This document shows, piece after piece, positions 1 to 8,695 of a DNA stretch of 28,548 nt. The first letter of the stretch is position 1. The number at the start of each line of letters is the position of its first letter. The DNA comes from a virus, in IMG/VR virus record IMGVR_UViG_3300044638_005911, positions 1-28,548 of that record. One strand, written 5' to 3'. The notes under the pieces were generated by a model. That model searched no databases. It saw only the letters and a list, made by a program, of their open reading frames with translations, and was not told where the DNA came from. The translations under genes were made by a program, and so were the position numbers.

Positions 1-1
1 T

Positions 2-67
2 AACATCGAGCATTCAATATCAAGTATTAAAGAGCTCAAATCTAAAATATCAGAAATTTATGATTAA
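2..67 (+). CDS. 3' end of an upstream gene (partial)
   Basis: Reading frame 2 is open from the window edge to a TAA at 65-67 and encodes about 21 residues ending KSKISEIYD. The last bases overlap the ATG of the next gene by 8 nt, which is the kind of translational coupling seen through the rest of this plus-strand run. The visible tail looks like an amphipathic helix. Nothing more can be said about function because the body of the gene lies outside the window. Confidence 0.55.
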   Translation, partial: NIEHSISSIKELKSKISEIYD

Positions 68-338
68 TGTATTAGGAGAAACTTATTATGTTGACTTAGA
101 CTTAGTTGAAGAGTATATTGGAATACCAAACAATGAAGTGTCAATGTCAGGTGAAACATCTGAAATGAAAATAAACATTATTAAGTTTGACTTGGTTAAA
201 ATGTTGTTGGACACAGTATTAACTGAACATGAAGACGGGGATGAAACCTTAGGTATGAAACAATCATCAAACACAAGCATTCCGTTTAGAATTGCATTCA
301 ACAGTTTATTAAATAAAAAACTTATAAATCACTATTAA
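60..338 (+). CDS. Small protein of unknown function in the structural run
   Basis: A 92-residue acidic protein with no signal peptide or membrane segment. It starts at an ATG overlapping the end of the preceding gene and stops 3 nt before the next gene, so it is almost certainly translated as part of the same operon. The first half is acidic and strand/helix mixed, and the C-terminus (IPFRIAFNSLLNKKLINHY) is basic and helical. I do not recognise a domain. Its place beside tail and late-transcription genes suggests a virion or assembly role, but that is inference from context only. Confidence 0.7.
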   Translation: MINVLGETYYVDLDLVEEYIGIPNNEVSMSGETSEMKINIIKFDLVKMLLDTVLTEHEDGDETLGMKQSSNTSIPFRIAFNSLLNKKLINHY

Positions 339-341
339 AAT

Positions 342-1394
342 ATGGAAAATTCGTTAGAAGAAAAAGTAAAACAATCCATCCAAACATTAAGAGACAAACA
401 AGCTCGAATTTATCTATTAGTTCAAGACACTAAAGGTAATGCAAGAGCGTCTGTCCGTTATATGTATCAAATGGGTAAAACATTAAAAGATAATGGGTTT
501 AACCCAATCATACTTCATGAAAAAGTTGATTATGCAGGTGTTGTTGCATGGTTAAGTGAAGAGTATATGGAGTTACCTCATAAAGCCATTGAAGGTCAAA
601 ACTTAGAAATATCTCCTGAAGACTTTTTAGTTATACCTGAAGTATTTGGTTATGTTATGGACCAAGTAAAACAATTACCGTGTGCTAAAATTGTATTAAC
701 GCAATCTTATGCATATATGTTGGAAACATTACAACCGGGTCAAACTTGGGCACAATATGGTTTTATGAAATGTATCACAACCAATAACAAACAAAAAGAA
801 TATATTGAGAAAGTTATGAGAAATTGTTCTTTTGATATTATTGAACCTTACATTAGTGAGTCGTTTGAACCTAAATCTTTACCTCCAATGCCAATTATTG
901 GTATCCACACTAAAGACCAAAGTGACGCAGTTAATTTAATTAAAACATTTTATTTAAAATTCCCACAATATCGTTGGTTTACATTTAGAGACTTGAGAGG
1001 GTTATCTGAAGTAGAATTTGCAAATTCTCTTAAAGATTGTTTCGTAAGTGTTTGGGTTGACAATGAAAGTGGATTTGGAACTTTCCCATTAGAGTCTATG
1101 AAGTGTAATGTACCGGTTATTGGTAAAGTACCTAATTTACCACCTAGTTGGATGAATGAAGATAACGGAATATGGATTACCGACCAAACGTTACTTGCTG
1201 ATGTTGTTGCGGATTTTATTCAAAATTGGTTAGAAGATAATATTAAACCTGAAGTTTATGAAGAAATGAAAAAAACCTCAGAACAATTTTCAGATAAACA
1301 AAAATTCGAATCAACTGTAGTTACCTTATTTGAAGGTTATTTAAACACAAGAGCTGACGCGTTCGAACAACAAATAACAAAAACAGAAGAATAA
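342..1394 (+). CDS. GT-B fold glycosyltransferase (GT4-like)
   Basis: A 350-residue cytoplasmic protein that looks like a GT-B glycosyltransferase, which would move a sugar from a nucleotide-sugar donor to an acceptor. The best support is the C-terminal half: residues about 240-262 read NESGFGTFPLESMKCNVPVI, the E(x)nE donor-binding pattern of GT4-type enzymes (a glutamate, a glycine-rich turn, then PLESM followed by a PV(I) strand). The N-terminal half starts with a beta strand (ARIYLLVQDT) and a helix, as expected for the first Rossmann domain. It lies 3 nt after the previous gene and 1 nt before a second, GT-A type glycosyltransferase, so the two probably act together. The acceptor (virion protein, phage DNA base or host surface glycan) cannot be read from the sequence. 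Confidence 0.72.
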   Translation: MENSLEEKVKQSIQTLRDKQARIYLLVQDTKGNARASVRYMYQMGKTLKDNGFNPIILHEKVDYAGVVAWLSEEYMELPHKAIEGQNLEISPEDFLVIPEVFGYVMDQVKQLPCAKIVLTQSYAYMLETLQPGQTWAQYGFMKCITTNNKQKEYIEKVMRNCSFDIIEPYISESFEPKSLPPMPIIGIHTKDQSDAVNLIKTFYLKFPQYRWFTFRDLRGLSEVEFANSLKDCFVSVWVDNESGFGTFPLESMKCNVPVIGKVPNLPPSWMNEDNGIWITDQTLLADVVADFIQNWLEDNIKPEVYEEMKKTSEQFSDKQKFESTVVTLFEGYLNTRADAFEQQITKTEE

Positions 1395-1395
1395 T

Positions 1396-2202
1396 ATGGA
1401 AAACAAATTATCACTTTCAATTATATTACCAATCAAATCCTCAAAAGCAAAAGATTTTGAAGATTATTTCAACAAAGCAATCGAATCTATTAAAAACCAA
1501 CAAGTTGGTATTGAAGAATTAGTTATTATACATACTCCGGAAGAGTCGTTGGTCTCTCATTTAAATGGGTATGATTTTGGAGAGTTAACTGTTACTAAAC
1601 TACTTTGGGATAAAGACCCAAGTTATATGGACCAAGTTAATCACGGAATTAAAAACGCTAAGGGTAAATGGATTTCATTATTTGAATTTGACGATGAATA
1701 CTCATCAATTTGGTTTAAAAATGTTAAAACATATACTGAGGCTTATCCTGAAATACAGATGTTCTTACCTGTAGTTGTTGAAACTGACGATAAAGGTGTG
1801 TTTGCAGGATTTACAAATGAAGCAACATTTGCTGCTAACTTTACTCAAGAAGTCGGATTTTTAACTAATGACACCTTACAAAATTATCAGAATTTTCAAA
1901 CTGCTGGTTCAGTATTTAAAAAAGAAATTATTGAAGATTTTGGTGGTTTCAAACCATCAATTAAATTAACGTTCATTTATGAATTTTTATTAAGGTTAAC
2001 ATATAATTCTGTTTCAATTATGACAATCCCTAAACTTGGTTACAAACACACCAATATGAGAGAAGGTTCAATATTTTGGAATTATAAGTTTGGAGAGTCT
2101 GTAATGACAGAGGATGAAGTTAAGTTTTGGATTCAAACGGCAAAACGAGAATACTTCTTTGTTGAAGATAGAGCCATAAAGTATGAACCATCTAATGAGT
2201 AA
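1396..2202 (+). CDS. GT-A fold glycosyltransferase (family 2-like)
   Basis: A 268-residue protein with the hallmarks of a family 2 glycosyltransferase. The N-terminus LSLSIILPIKSSKAKDFEDY gives the first strand and loop of the GT-A fold; residues 88-102 contain KGKWISLFEFDDEYSS, where DDE at about 99-101 is the DxD-like metal and nucleotide-sugar binding site. A later segment (NFQTAGSVFKKEIIEDFGGF) resembles the acceptor-side region in which the new sugar donor is checked. No membrane segment is present, so it is a soluble enzyme. The gene starts 1 nt after the GT-B gene and is followed immediately by the sigma factor gene, so it belongs to the same late-type operon. The substrate is unknown. 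Confidence 0.75.
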   Translation: MENKLSLSIILPIKSSKAKDFEDYFNKAIESIKNQQVGIEELVIIHTPEESLVSHLNGYDFGELTVTKLLWDKDPSYMDQVNHGIKNAKGKWISLFEFDDEYSSIWFKNVKTYTEAYPEIQMFLPVVVETDDKGVFAGFTNEATFAANFTQEVGFLTNDTLQNYQNFQTAGSVFKKEIIEDFGGFKPSIKLTFIYEFLLRLTYNSVSIMTIPKLGYKHTNMREGSIFWNYKFGESVMTEDEVKFWIQTAKREYFFVEDRAIKYEPSNE

Positions 2203-2949
2203 ATGCAAGAAACACTATCTGCGTCAACAGAAGATGTTTTATCAAAAAAAAGAGGTAGGAAAACAGTTAATTTAAATTATTTTGATGTTAAGGAAGAATT
2301 AGCGGTAAGGAATTTTTTAATTGCAGAAACTTTTGAGGAGAAAAATAAAATTTATAATGAATTTTTAAGAGAACCTCTTGATAAGATGATATCTTCTATA
2401 ATTAGACGATACAAACTTTACCGTAAAGATATGAATTTTGTTGAAATTCATACCGACACTCATTCTTTTTTAATGACAAAAGTTGATAAATTTCAACCGT
2501 CAAAAGAAAAGAAAGCTTATTCGTATTTTGGAACTATTTGTAAAAATTACTTAATGGGTCAAATCATTAAGGACCAAAAAGAAACAAATAGAAAAGTATC
2601 TTATGAAGACATTTCTGCCAGTATTGAGGAAAGACCTGATATGATATACCGAATTGATGATGATGTGGTTGAAAGTCATGTCATCATCAATGAATATCTT
2701 AAAGAATTAAAAGAATTTATTGAACGTGAATCGTTAAATGATAATGAAAAAAAATTAGGTTATGCATTAATTGATTTATTTGACAATTATGAAGAAATAT
2801 TTTCAGGTGCCGATAATAATAAGTTCAATAAAAATGTCATTCTTCTTTCACTAAGAGAAATGACAAATTTAAGTACTAAAGAAATTCGTAGCTCTATCAA
2901 ACGATTCAAGAAACTTTACCTAATTATTCAGGTAAAGATGAAAAACTAA
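2203..2949 (+). CDS. 55: Late-transcription sigma factor, T4 gp55-like
   Basis: A 248-residue protein that I read as the phage late sigma factor, which would bind host RNA polymerase core and direct it to late promoters. Residues about 104-136 carry KKAYSYFGTICKNYLMGQII followed by KDQKETNRKVSYED; this matches the shape of gp55/sigma70 region 2 (an aromatic-rich helix, a second helix, then a basic patch), with the preceding acidic FQPSKEK segment. The N-terminus has a basic patch (KKRGRKT). A second helical part near the end (LREMTNLSTKEIRSSIKRFK) looks like a helix-turn-helix of region 4 type, which T4 gp55 lacks. I see no C-terminal sliding-clamp-binding tail like that of T4 gp55. The start codon directly follows the stop of the glycosyltransferase gene. 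Alternative: another sigma-like regulator of the same fold. Confidence 0.7.
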   Translation: MQETLSASTEDVLSKKRGRKTVNLNYFDVKEELAVRNFLIAETFEEKNKIYNEFLREPLDKMISSIIRRYKLYRKDMNFVEIHTDTHSFLMTKVDKFQPSKEKKAYSYFGTICKNYLMGQIIKDQKETNRKVSYEDISASIEERPDMIYRIDDDVVESHVIINEYLKELKEFIERESLNDNEKKLGYALIDLFDNYEEIFSGADNNKFNKNVILLSLREMTNLSTKEIRSSIKRFKKLYLIIQVKMKN

Positions 2950-2968
2950 ACGGAAAGTATTTATTAGT

Positions 2969-3334
2969 ATGGCAAGACCTACAAGAAAAGAAATTAATTT
3001 TTCTAAAGATTCTATATTATCGCTTATGCAAGAAATCTATAATGAACTTGTTGAGCAAAGACAGACTGCAATTAGAATTCAAAACAAAATGTTGGCAATG
3101 TTGAAAGACCCTGCTGATATGGTAACTATTGGACCGGTAATTGAAAAACAACAAAAAATCGTTAATGATTGTGTTGAGAAAAAAATTAGTTTGTCAAAAC
3201 TACAATCGAGTATTTGGGAAAAATCTAATAATAATACCGAATCATTTTCATTAGCAGATTTAGATGAAGATTTAATACAGAATCTTATTGAAAAAGATGT
3301 TTCTGATGATTTAGAAAATTATAAAATGAACTAA
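2969..3334 (+). CDS. Small helical protein of unknown function
   Basis: A 121-residue, mostly helical protein: a basic N-terminus (MARPTRKEINF), a long coiled-coil-prone middle (LMQEIYNELVEQRQTAIRIQ to KLQSSIWEK) and a very acidic C-terminal tail (LADLDEDLIQNLIEKDVSDD). No enzyme motif is visible. It sits directly after the late sigma factor and 1 nt before a large structural gene. The acidic hydrophobic tail next to gp55 makes a gp33-like transcription co-activator conceivable, but the sequence is not recognisably gp33 and a chaperone or minor structural role fits equally well. Confidence 0.65.
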   Translation: MARPTRKEINFSKDSILSLMQEIYNELVEQRQTAIRIQNKMLAMLKDPADMVTIGPVIEKQQKIVNDCVEKKISLSKLQSSIWEKSNNNTESFSLADLDEDLIQNLIEKDVSDDLENYKMN

Positions 3335-3335
3335 G

Positions 3336-5444
3336 ATGCAGAGTCTATCAGCTAGCGCACCACCACCATCATCCGGTGGAATGGTGGACCTAAATAATTC
3401 GGAAGAAAAAATCCAAAGAAGACTTGCGGCAATTCAAACATTTAATGAAGTATCTAAATCGGAAAAAGAGTTACTTAAAAATGCTGGTAGTTCTTTATCA
3501 AAGTCCAACGCAGAAGTTGCAACTCAACTTGATAAGATTAAAGACTTTCAAAAAAGGTATTTAAAAGACCCACCAAATTCAACAGATAAAATGTTGGATT
3601 TTTTGGGTACTACAAAAGGTAATGGTTCAGAATCTTTATCATACATAAAAAAGAAAGTTCTTGAAGTTGCTGTAAAAATTGAACCAACAATTGCAGCAAT
3701 TGTCAAAGAACAAACTATAAAGGCGTTAGGATGTTCTCAAGAACAAACATACAAGGGTTTTAATCTAAATGGTGCTCAGATAAGCCCTCTTGCAAACCTA
3801 GCACCAATTAATGGTATTTACATTCCGGTTGAATCAATAGATTTTTTTTCTAACTTAAAAAATTCACCCGACACACCATTTGGTAAAATGTTTTACGAAA
3901 AACAGTTACCATCTGCAAATCCAATATTCAAACCTTATGGTGGTACAAAGCCGTTCCCAATGAACAAGCAAATGTACCAAATAATGGAAACCCAAAACTT
4001 AAATAAGTCATATTCTCAAATCACAGGTAAAAATTATTTAGGGAAATCAGGTCAAAATTTATTTGATTTTCAATACACAACAACAAATAGTTTTGGTGTG
4101 ACCGGTAACTATTTTAGAATGTTATTACTTGACCGAGAAAATAACGTAAATAATGTTGGTGAGTTTTTATCTGATTACTACAGTACAATTAAATTAATTG
4201 ACCCTGTAGATGTTGGAATGCAATTAACTAATATAGTTTCAGGGGCCATTAGTATTAATTCCCAAATTGGTATTGGAGAAATAACAAATCAATCTAAATT
4301 CATGTTAATTGCACAACGAGTTTTAGGTCTTTGTTTTGATTCAAGACAAGAAATTGATGTTAGTGGTACTGCAAAAATTGCCGAGTTGGATGGGGTAGAC
4401 GATAGTTTTTTTGAACTAACTGAAGTTGATTTAAGAAATATTGATATTGAAATAACAAATGTACAGAACGGAGTCATGGAATTTGTTGATTGTGACAACG
4501 TTAAATTACCTGTAGATAGTGAATCATTAGTTTCACAACTTATAGATTTCCGAGATGATGTTGATAACCAAACAACCGAACAACAAGTTAATTCAATTAA
4601 TAACATTCTTAATTCTATATCACAAAACCCTCAATGGGCACCTTTGCTCCCATCAAACTTTAATGCTGGAGTTGCAATAGATAAGAATATTATTCAAAAA
4701 ATACCATTAGCAATTGCCGCAGGTGTTTTATCTCCTAAAGTATTGTTACCTCTCTATACTTTGTTATCAGTTGTTCAATCAGGAGCTACTTACACATATA
4801 ATCAACAAGTAACTTCGGTAAATGAGGTCATACAATCAGGAAATAGTAATACAGCACAAGGAAGTAATATAGTTGCTGATGGAGCTGACTTCTTAAAAAA
4901 ATATAAAAAATTCTCAATAGATACAATTTCATTAATTAATAATGAATTTTTAAAAGTTTTATTTCAAGAATTAAAAAGAGATATTTTATTATTAGTCGCC
5001 GCGGTTTTAAAAGATGTTACTAAATCTCAACGATTAAAAAAATATGCAATTATATTAAAATTAATACAATTGGCATTAATTATTGCCCAATTAATTAATG
5101 ATTATAGAAAGTGTAAGTCTTTAATGAGTAGTATTTTATTATTATTAGATACTATCAATGGATTAGGGCCAAAACAATTAATTAGTAAAAATGCAATACC
5201 AGCACCATTGTTGTACTTATCACAATTTTTACCAGGATATTCACCTGAAAGAGCAACTATAAACACAATTGAGTTATTACAAGGAATTGGTATTCCAACC
5301 GGAACTTTACCTGACGGTTCACCTAATTTAATGTTATTGTATAATTTAATGTCAAACAGAGGTGCCGATACTGAAAATGCAGAAAATGGATTTGTATCAG
5401 TTGTATTAACATCTGCTGTAACAGGAACCGGAAAATCACAATAA
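3336..5444 (+). CDS. Large virion structural protein, probably tail or baseplate
   Basis: A 702-residue protein without signal peptide or catalytic motif. The N-terminus is low complexity (SASAPPPSSGG) and is followed by a helical, coiled-coil-like region to about residue 130; the centre (about 150-430) is mixed strand and helix; the C-terminal third holds two unusually hydrophobic helical stretches, at about 548-560 (DILLLVAAVLKD) and 568-588 (YAIILKLIQLALIIAQLI). Such internal hydrophobic helices are common in tail-tube, tape-measure and hub proteins. The gene is directly upstream of a 68-residue protein and the gp5-like baseplate gene, which supports a baseplate or tail-hub role. I do not recognise the family; a gp29-like hub/tape role is possible but unsupported by motif. 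Confidence 0.65.
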   Translation: MQSLSASAPPPSSGGMVDLNNSEEKIQRRLAAIQTFNEVSKSEKELLKNAGSSLSKSNAEVATQLDKIKDFQKRYLKDPPNSTDKMLDFLGTTKGNGSESLSYIKKKVLEVAVKIEPTIAAIVKEQTIKALGCSQEQTYKGFNLNGAQISPLANLAPINGIYIPVESIDFFSNLKNSPDTPFGKMFYEKQLPSANPIFKPYGGTKPFPMNKQMYQIMETQNLNKSYSQITGKNYLGKSGQNLFDFQYTTTNSFGVTGNYFRMLLLDRENNVNNVGEFLSDYYSTIKLIDPVDVGMQLTNIVSGAISINSQIGIGEITNQSKFMLIAQRVLGLCFDSRQEIDVSGTAKIAELDGVDDSFFELTEVDLRNIDIEITNVQNGVMEFVDCDNVKLPVDSESLVSQLIDFRDDVDNQTTEQQVNSINNILNSISQNPQWAPLLPSNFNAGVAIDKNIIQKIPLAIAAGVLSPKVLLPLYTLLSVVQSGATYTYNQQVTSVNEVIQSGNSNTAQGSNIVADGADFLKKYKKFSIDTISLINNEFLKVLFQELKRDILLLVAAVLKDVTKSQRLKKYAIILKLIQLALIIAQLINDYRKCKSLMSSILLLLDTINGLGPKQLISKNAIPAPLLYLSQFLPGYSPERATINTIELLQGIGIPTGTLPDGSPNLMLLYNLMSNRGADTENAENGFVSVVLTSAVTGTGKSQ

Positions 5445-5445
5445 T

Positions 5446-5652
5446 ATGAGAAAAGAAGAATTTGAAATTATAATTAAGGAACAATCAAACCTTAAAAACT
5501 TACCTAATCAAAAATTGGTTGAGTTTATGGATTTACTATCTTCAGATTTTGAAGGTACTAAACAAAACATAATCGATTCAACACTTTATTTAGACAAAGT
5601 GGAAGAATTGTATAATAATACTTTAAAGGTATATCAAGAAAGAAATAAATAA
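5446..5652 (+). CDS. Small helical protein, unknown
   Basis: A 68-residue, highly charged helical protein (FEIIIKEQSNLKNLPNQKL, then VEFMDLLSSDFEG). It lies 1 nt after the large structural gene, and its stop overlaps the next ATG in a TAATG junction, so it is translationally coupled to the gp5-like gene. The size and location suggest a small assembly chaperone or a minor baseplate component, but nothing in the sequence identifies it. Confidence 0.65.
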   Translation: MRKEEFEIIIKEQSNLKNLPNQKLVEFMDLLSSDFEGTKQNIIDSTLYLDKVEELYNNTLKVYQERNK

Positions 5653-7169
5653 TGAGTGATTCTATATTTTATCAGTGTATTGTATTAGATAATCAAGACC
5701 CCCTAATGCTTGGAAGAGTTAGGGCTAGAATTGTTACGGACAATTATGAAGACATTCTTAAAAGCGTTGATAGTCCAAAATGGAATCCTGAAAAAGACCC
5801 GTGGACATCTAGAGACCCATTAGTATTTAATTCATTATTACCTTACTTTGTTTATCAAGTCCCAAAAGTTGATGAGTTGATTCAAGTAATGTTTTTGAAC
5901 TCTGATTTTAAATATCAAAATCAATATTACGTTCAAAATAATTTCTCAAGCCCTACCGCAACATTTAAAGAATTTAATTTTGGAGCAAACAAATTTACCG
6001 GGACCGGATTCCAAATACAAAATCCAAGACCATTAAAAAATCAAAATGGTACGTACACCGATAATGGGATTCACGAAGGTGTATTCCCTCAACCGGGAGA
6101 TAATGCAATCTTAGGTCGAGGAAGTGCTGATTTAATTGTTAAACAAGATGAGGTATTATTAAGAGCCGGTAAGTTTATGGGCGATGTATTACAACCTAAT
6201 GTTGTACCAACCGCAAATACAAAACGAGGATTTTTACAACTAACAAAATTTAATAGTGTTAAACAATCTTTGGCACCTAAAACTTATTTTGAACTTAAAG
6301 AAAATGTTCTTTTAACTAAATACCTAATTGAATGGGTTATTAATAACCCTGAAAACACACAAGATAAATTTGGAGGTTCGGTTTATTTATATCAATTAAA
6401 ACCAGACCCATCAGTTAACACTAATAACCTAACAGTAGGTAGTTTAGTGAACGAAAATTTAAAACAGTTAGTTACTGTACAAGATTTTAATTTACTGTCT
6501 AAAGCAGATGTAATAAAATTTATTAATGCATTTATTAAAAAATGTAATGATAAAAGTCCTTCTATTGGTGGAGTTGTGACATTCACACCAAACGCTCAGG
6601 ACCCTAATCTTCCAATATTTTTTAGACCATCAAATTCGATGTACAATATAATTAATTCACCATCCGGAACTGAATCAGTAAATCTTGCGGAAATTTATAA
6701 AGGAGTTAAGTTAAACTCTGCAGACCCTGGTGGGTATGGATTCATATATGTAAAAGGTAAAGTAACGTTAAGAACTCCTTTAGTTCCCGTTAAAAAAGTT
6801 ATTCCTCAAAGCACATATGTTAATGTCGAATCAACATATGGAGCCCTTGGTTCGGATAAATTTTATTTATTATCACATCAGTCCCAAATTCCGGGTAAAC
6901 AAAAAATTAATTTTGATAACACATTATACGGTATTAGTACTGAAAAATTTGCCGATGATATTGAACCAAATACCTCAAGTATGGTTAGAGGAGAAGAACT
7001 TTTAGAACTAATGGGATTGATTGTTAGATTTTTAGTAAGTCACACTCACGCGTACCCTGGATTACCACCAGTACCTAAAACTCAAGACGGTTCTACGGTT
7101 GAAAATATCCTAACTCAGATGCAAAATGCATATACTAAAATACTTAATACAAATATTCGACTTAATTGA
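5652..7169 (+). CDS. gp5-like baseplate hub protein with N-terminal OB-fold
   Basis: A 505-residue protein whose first 100 residues resemble the OB-fold domain of T4 gp5/VgrG-type spike proteins: FYQCIVLDNQDPLMLGRVRA at the start and VPKVDELIQVMFLNSDFKYQ at about residues 72-91, where a gp5 OB domain has its PxxGE-type turn. T4 gp5 has a lysozyme domain after the OB-fold and a C-terminal beta-helix; here I see no lysozyme catalytic pattern, so wall digestion must come from another protein. Near the C-terminus, H464-T-H-A-Y-P-G470 resembles the HxH iron-binding tips of short contractile-tail spikes, which is suggestive only. A helical tail follows (residues about 480-500). The start codon overlaps the preceding stop. 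Role: central spike or hub at the end of the tail tube. Confidence 0.7.
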   Translation: MSDSIFYQCIVLDNQDPLMLGRVRARIVTDNYEDILKSVDSPKWNPEKDPWTSRDPLVFNSLLPYFVYQVPKVDELIQVMFLNSDFKYQNQYYVQNNFSSPTATFKEFNFGANKFTGTGFQIQNPRPLKNQNGTYTDNGIHEGVFPQPGDNAILGRGSADLIVKQDEVLLRAGKFMGDVLQPNVVPTANTKRGFLQLTKFNSVKQSLAPKTYFELKENVLLTKYLIEWVINNPENTQDKFGGSVYLYQLKPDPSVNTNNLTVGSLVNENLKQLVTVQDFNLLSKADVIKFINAFIKKCNDKSPSIGGVVTFTPNAQDPNLPIFFRPSNSMYNIINSPSGTESVNLAEIYKGVKLNSADPGGYGFIYVKGKVTLRTPLVPVKKVIPQSTYVNVESTYGALGSDKFYLLSHQSQIPGKQKINFDNTLYGISTEKFADDIEPNTSSMVRGEELLELMGLIVRFLVSHTHAYPGLPPVPKTQDGSTVENILTQMQNAYTKILNTNIRLN

Positions 7170-7177
7170 TATTTATA
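7170..7177 (+). promoter_or_regulatory. Putative late promoter element TATTTATA
   Basis: TATTTATA followed by ATAAAAAAGG lies 13 nt before the ATG of the next structural gene. The same element at nearly the same distance precedes several minus-strand genes in this window. It marks the only gap larger than 20 nt in this part of the operon, consistent with a second transcription start inside the plus-strand run. Confidence 0.5.
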
Positions 7178-7190
7178 ATAAAAAAGGTAA

Positions 7191-8693
7191 ATGTCAATTT
7201 TAAGGTCTTACATAGATAAAAACAACACCATCATTTCAAACTCTTATGTTAATACAGGAAGGAACCCTGTTATTGAGTTAAATTTTGGTGCGTCTGATTT
7301 AATAGTTCCCAATTTTGGTTATACAAGATTCATCTTTGATTTAGATTTATCACTACTACGCCAAAATATCCAATCCGGAGTAATATCAACAGGTTGTACT
7401 ACGGGGATGACACATACACTAAACATGACCAACACATCTTCGTTTGATAATGAACTATTAAATACGTTCATGACCAACGAAAGAAGAAGAGCAACTTCAT
7501 TTGATTTAATCTTATTTAGAATACCTCAAGTTTCCGGAACTACCGGAGGAGCTCAAGTATGGGATGAAGGTGTTGGATATGATTATAATAATTTTAACTT
7601 ATCTCAAGGAAGTGCCAATGGGACATCAACCCCATTAACATTTGTCGATAGTCGAGCATTCTCATCAAGACCATCAAACTGGTATCAAACAACAACTATC
7701 AATAATTGGTCTCAACCGGGAATCTACGATAATAATAACCAAGGAGTTGTAAATTACTCAGGATTAACAATTGTTGCCCGACAACATTTTGAGTTAGGTA
7801 ATGAAGACCTAAACATGGATATGTCCAATGAAATTAATGGTGTATTAAATGGAACAATAACCGGTGTTACAGGTTATGGAATTGCGTTTTTACCTCAAAT
7901 AGAAAATATCTCAGGTCTTACCGATAGTTATAGCGTTGCATTCTTTTCAAGACACACACAAACTTTTTACCAACCATTTCTACAAACAACGTATGATGAT
8001 TTAATTCAAGATGACCGAAATATATTTTTAAAGAACCAAGAAAATAAATTGTTTTTATACATTTATCAAAATGGAGATTTAGTTAATTTAGATTCAGACC
8101 CGTTTGTTAGAATCGAAGACCGAAATGGTGATGCGGTTAGTGGCATGGCATCACTAAACACTTGTTTAAAGGCAAAAGGAGTTTATGAAGTTATAGTACC
8201 TAATGGGTTTAGTGGAAGTCCAACACCTTGTCTATTCTACGATATATGGTCAGGTTTGACAATTAATGGTCAGGCAATACCTAATGTCCAAAATCAATTT
8301 ATTCTTCAAGAATACAACGCAGGCATCCAAATTGGGTCAACATCAAGAGAACCTCAAAAATATGGATTCAATTTCTATGGTATATTACAAAATGAACAAA
8401 TACTTAATACCGACATTAGAAAAGTTGGTGTAACAATTAAAAAAGCATACACCGGACAGCAATTATTGTTGGACGTTTCATCTTTCTATAGAGTATATGT
8501 TAAAGAAGGAACTACTGAAGTTTTAGTTCAAGATTGGACACCTATCAATAGAACCCCGAATGAATATTACTTCATGTTTGATATGAGAGATAAAATACCA
8601 AATCAATATTATGTTGACATTCAAGTGAACACTTCAGGTGAAAAAGATACTTATAAGAAACAATTAACATTTAATATCGTAAATACAAAATAA
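7191..8693 (+). CDS. Large beta-rich virion protein, probably baseplate or fibre associated
   Basis: A 500-residue protein, rich in Asn, Thr, Gly and aromatic residues and predicted from its pattern to be almost all beta strand. The N-terminus (VNTGRNPVIELNFG, then YTRFIFDLDLSLLR) resembles the start of a jelly-roll type domain in which a bundle of strands holds a structural chain. The middle is low in charge, with several Tyr/Trp-rich segments; the last 100 residues (VGVTIKKAYTGQQ to KDTYKKQLTFNIVN) look like an immunoglobulin-like sandwich. No enzyme motif is seen. It follows the gp5-like gene and is preceded by its own TATTTATA element. A tail-fibre, baseplate-peripheral or capsid-decoration role is likely from composition and context, not from a recognised family. 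Confidence 0.65.
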   Translation: MSILRSYIDKNNTIISNSYVNTGRNPVIELNFGASDLIVPNFGYTRFIFDLDLSLLRQNIQSGVISTGCTTGMTHTLNMTNTSSFDNELLNTFMTNERRRATSFDLILFRIPQVSGTTGGAQVWDEGVGYDYNNFNLSQGSANGTSTPLTFVDSRAFSSRPSNWYQTTTINNWSQPGIYDNNNQGVVNYSGLTIVARQHFELGNEDLNMDMSNEINGVLNGTITGVTGYGIAFLPQIENISGLTDSYSVAFFSRHTQTFYQPFLQTTYDDLIQDDRNIFLKNQENKLFLYIYQNGDLVNLDSDPFVRIEDRNGDAVSGMASLNTCLKAKGVYEVIVPNGFSGSPTPCLFYDIWSGLTINGQAIPNVQNQFILQEYNAGIQIGSTSREPQKYGFNFYGILQNEQILNTDIRKVGVTIKKAYTGQQLLLDVSSFYRVYVKEGTTEVLVQDWTPINRTPNEYYFMFDMRDKIPNQYYVDIQVNTSGEKDTYKKQLTFNIVNTK

Positions 8694-8695
8694 TT

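Noticed and set aside
2958-2965. TATTTATT before the gene at 2969
   Set aside because: It ends only 3 nt before the ATG, too close for the promoter geometry seen at other sites.
2969-3334. Assigning the small gene after the sigma factor as gp33
   Set aside because: Only position and an acidic tail support it; no gp33 sequence pattern was seen.
6384-6391. TATTTATA inside the gp5-like gene, and TATTTATT near 6865
   Set aside because: They are within a coding region with no start codon suitably placed after them; in AT-rich DNA such chance copies are expected.
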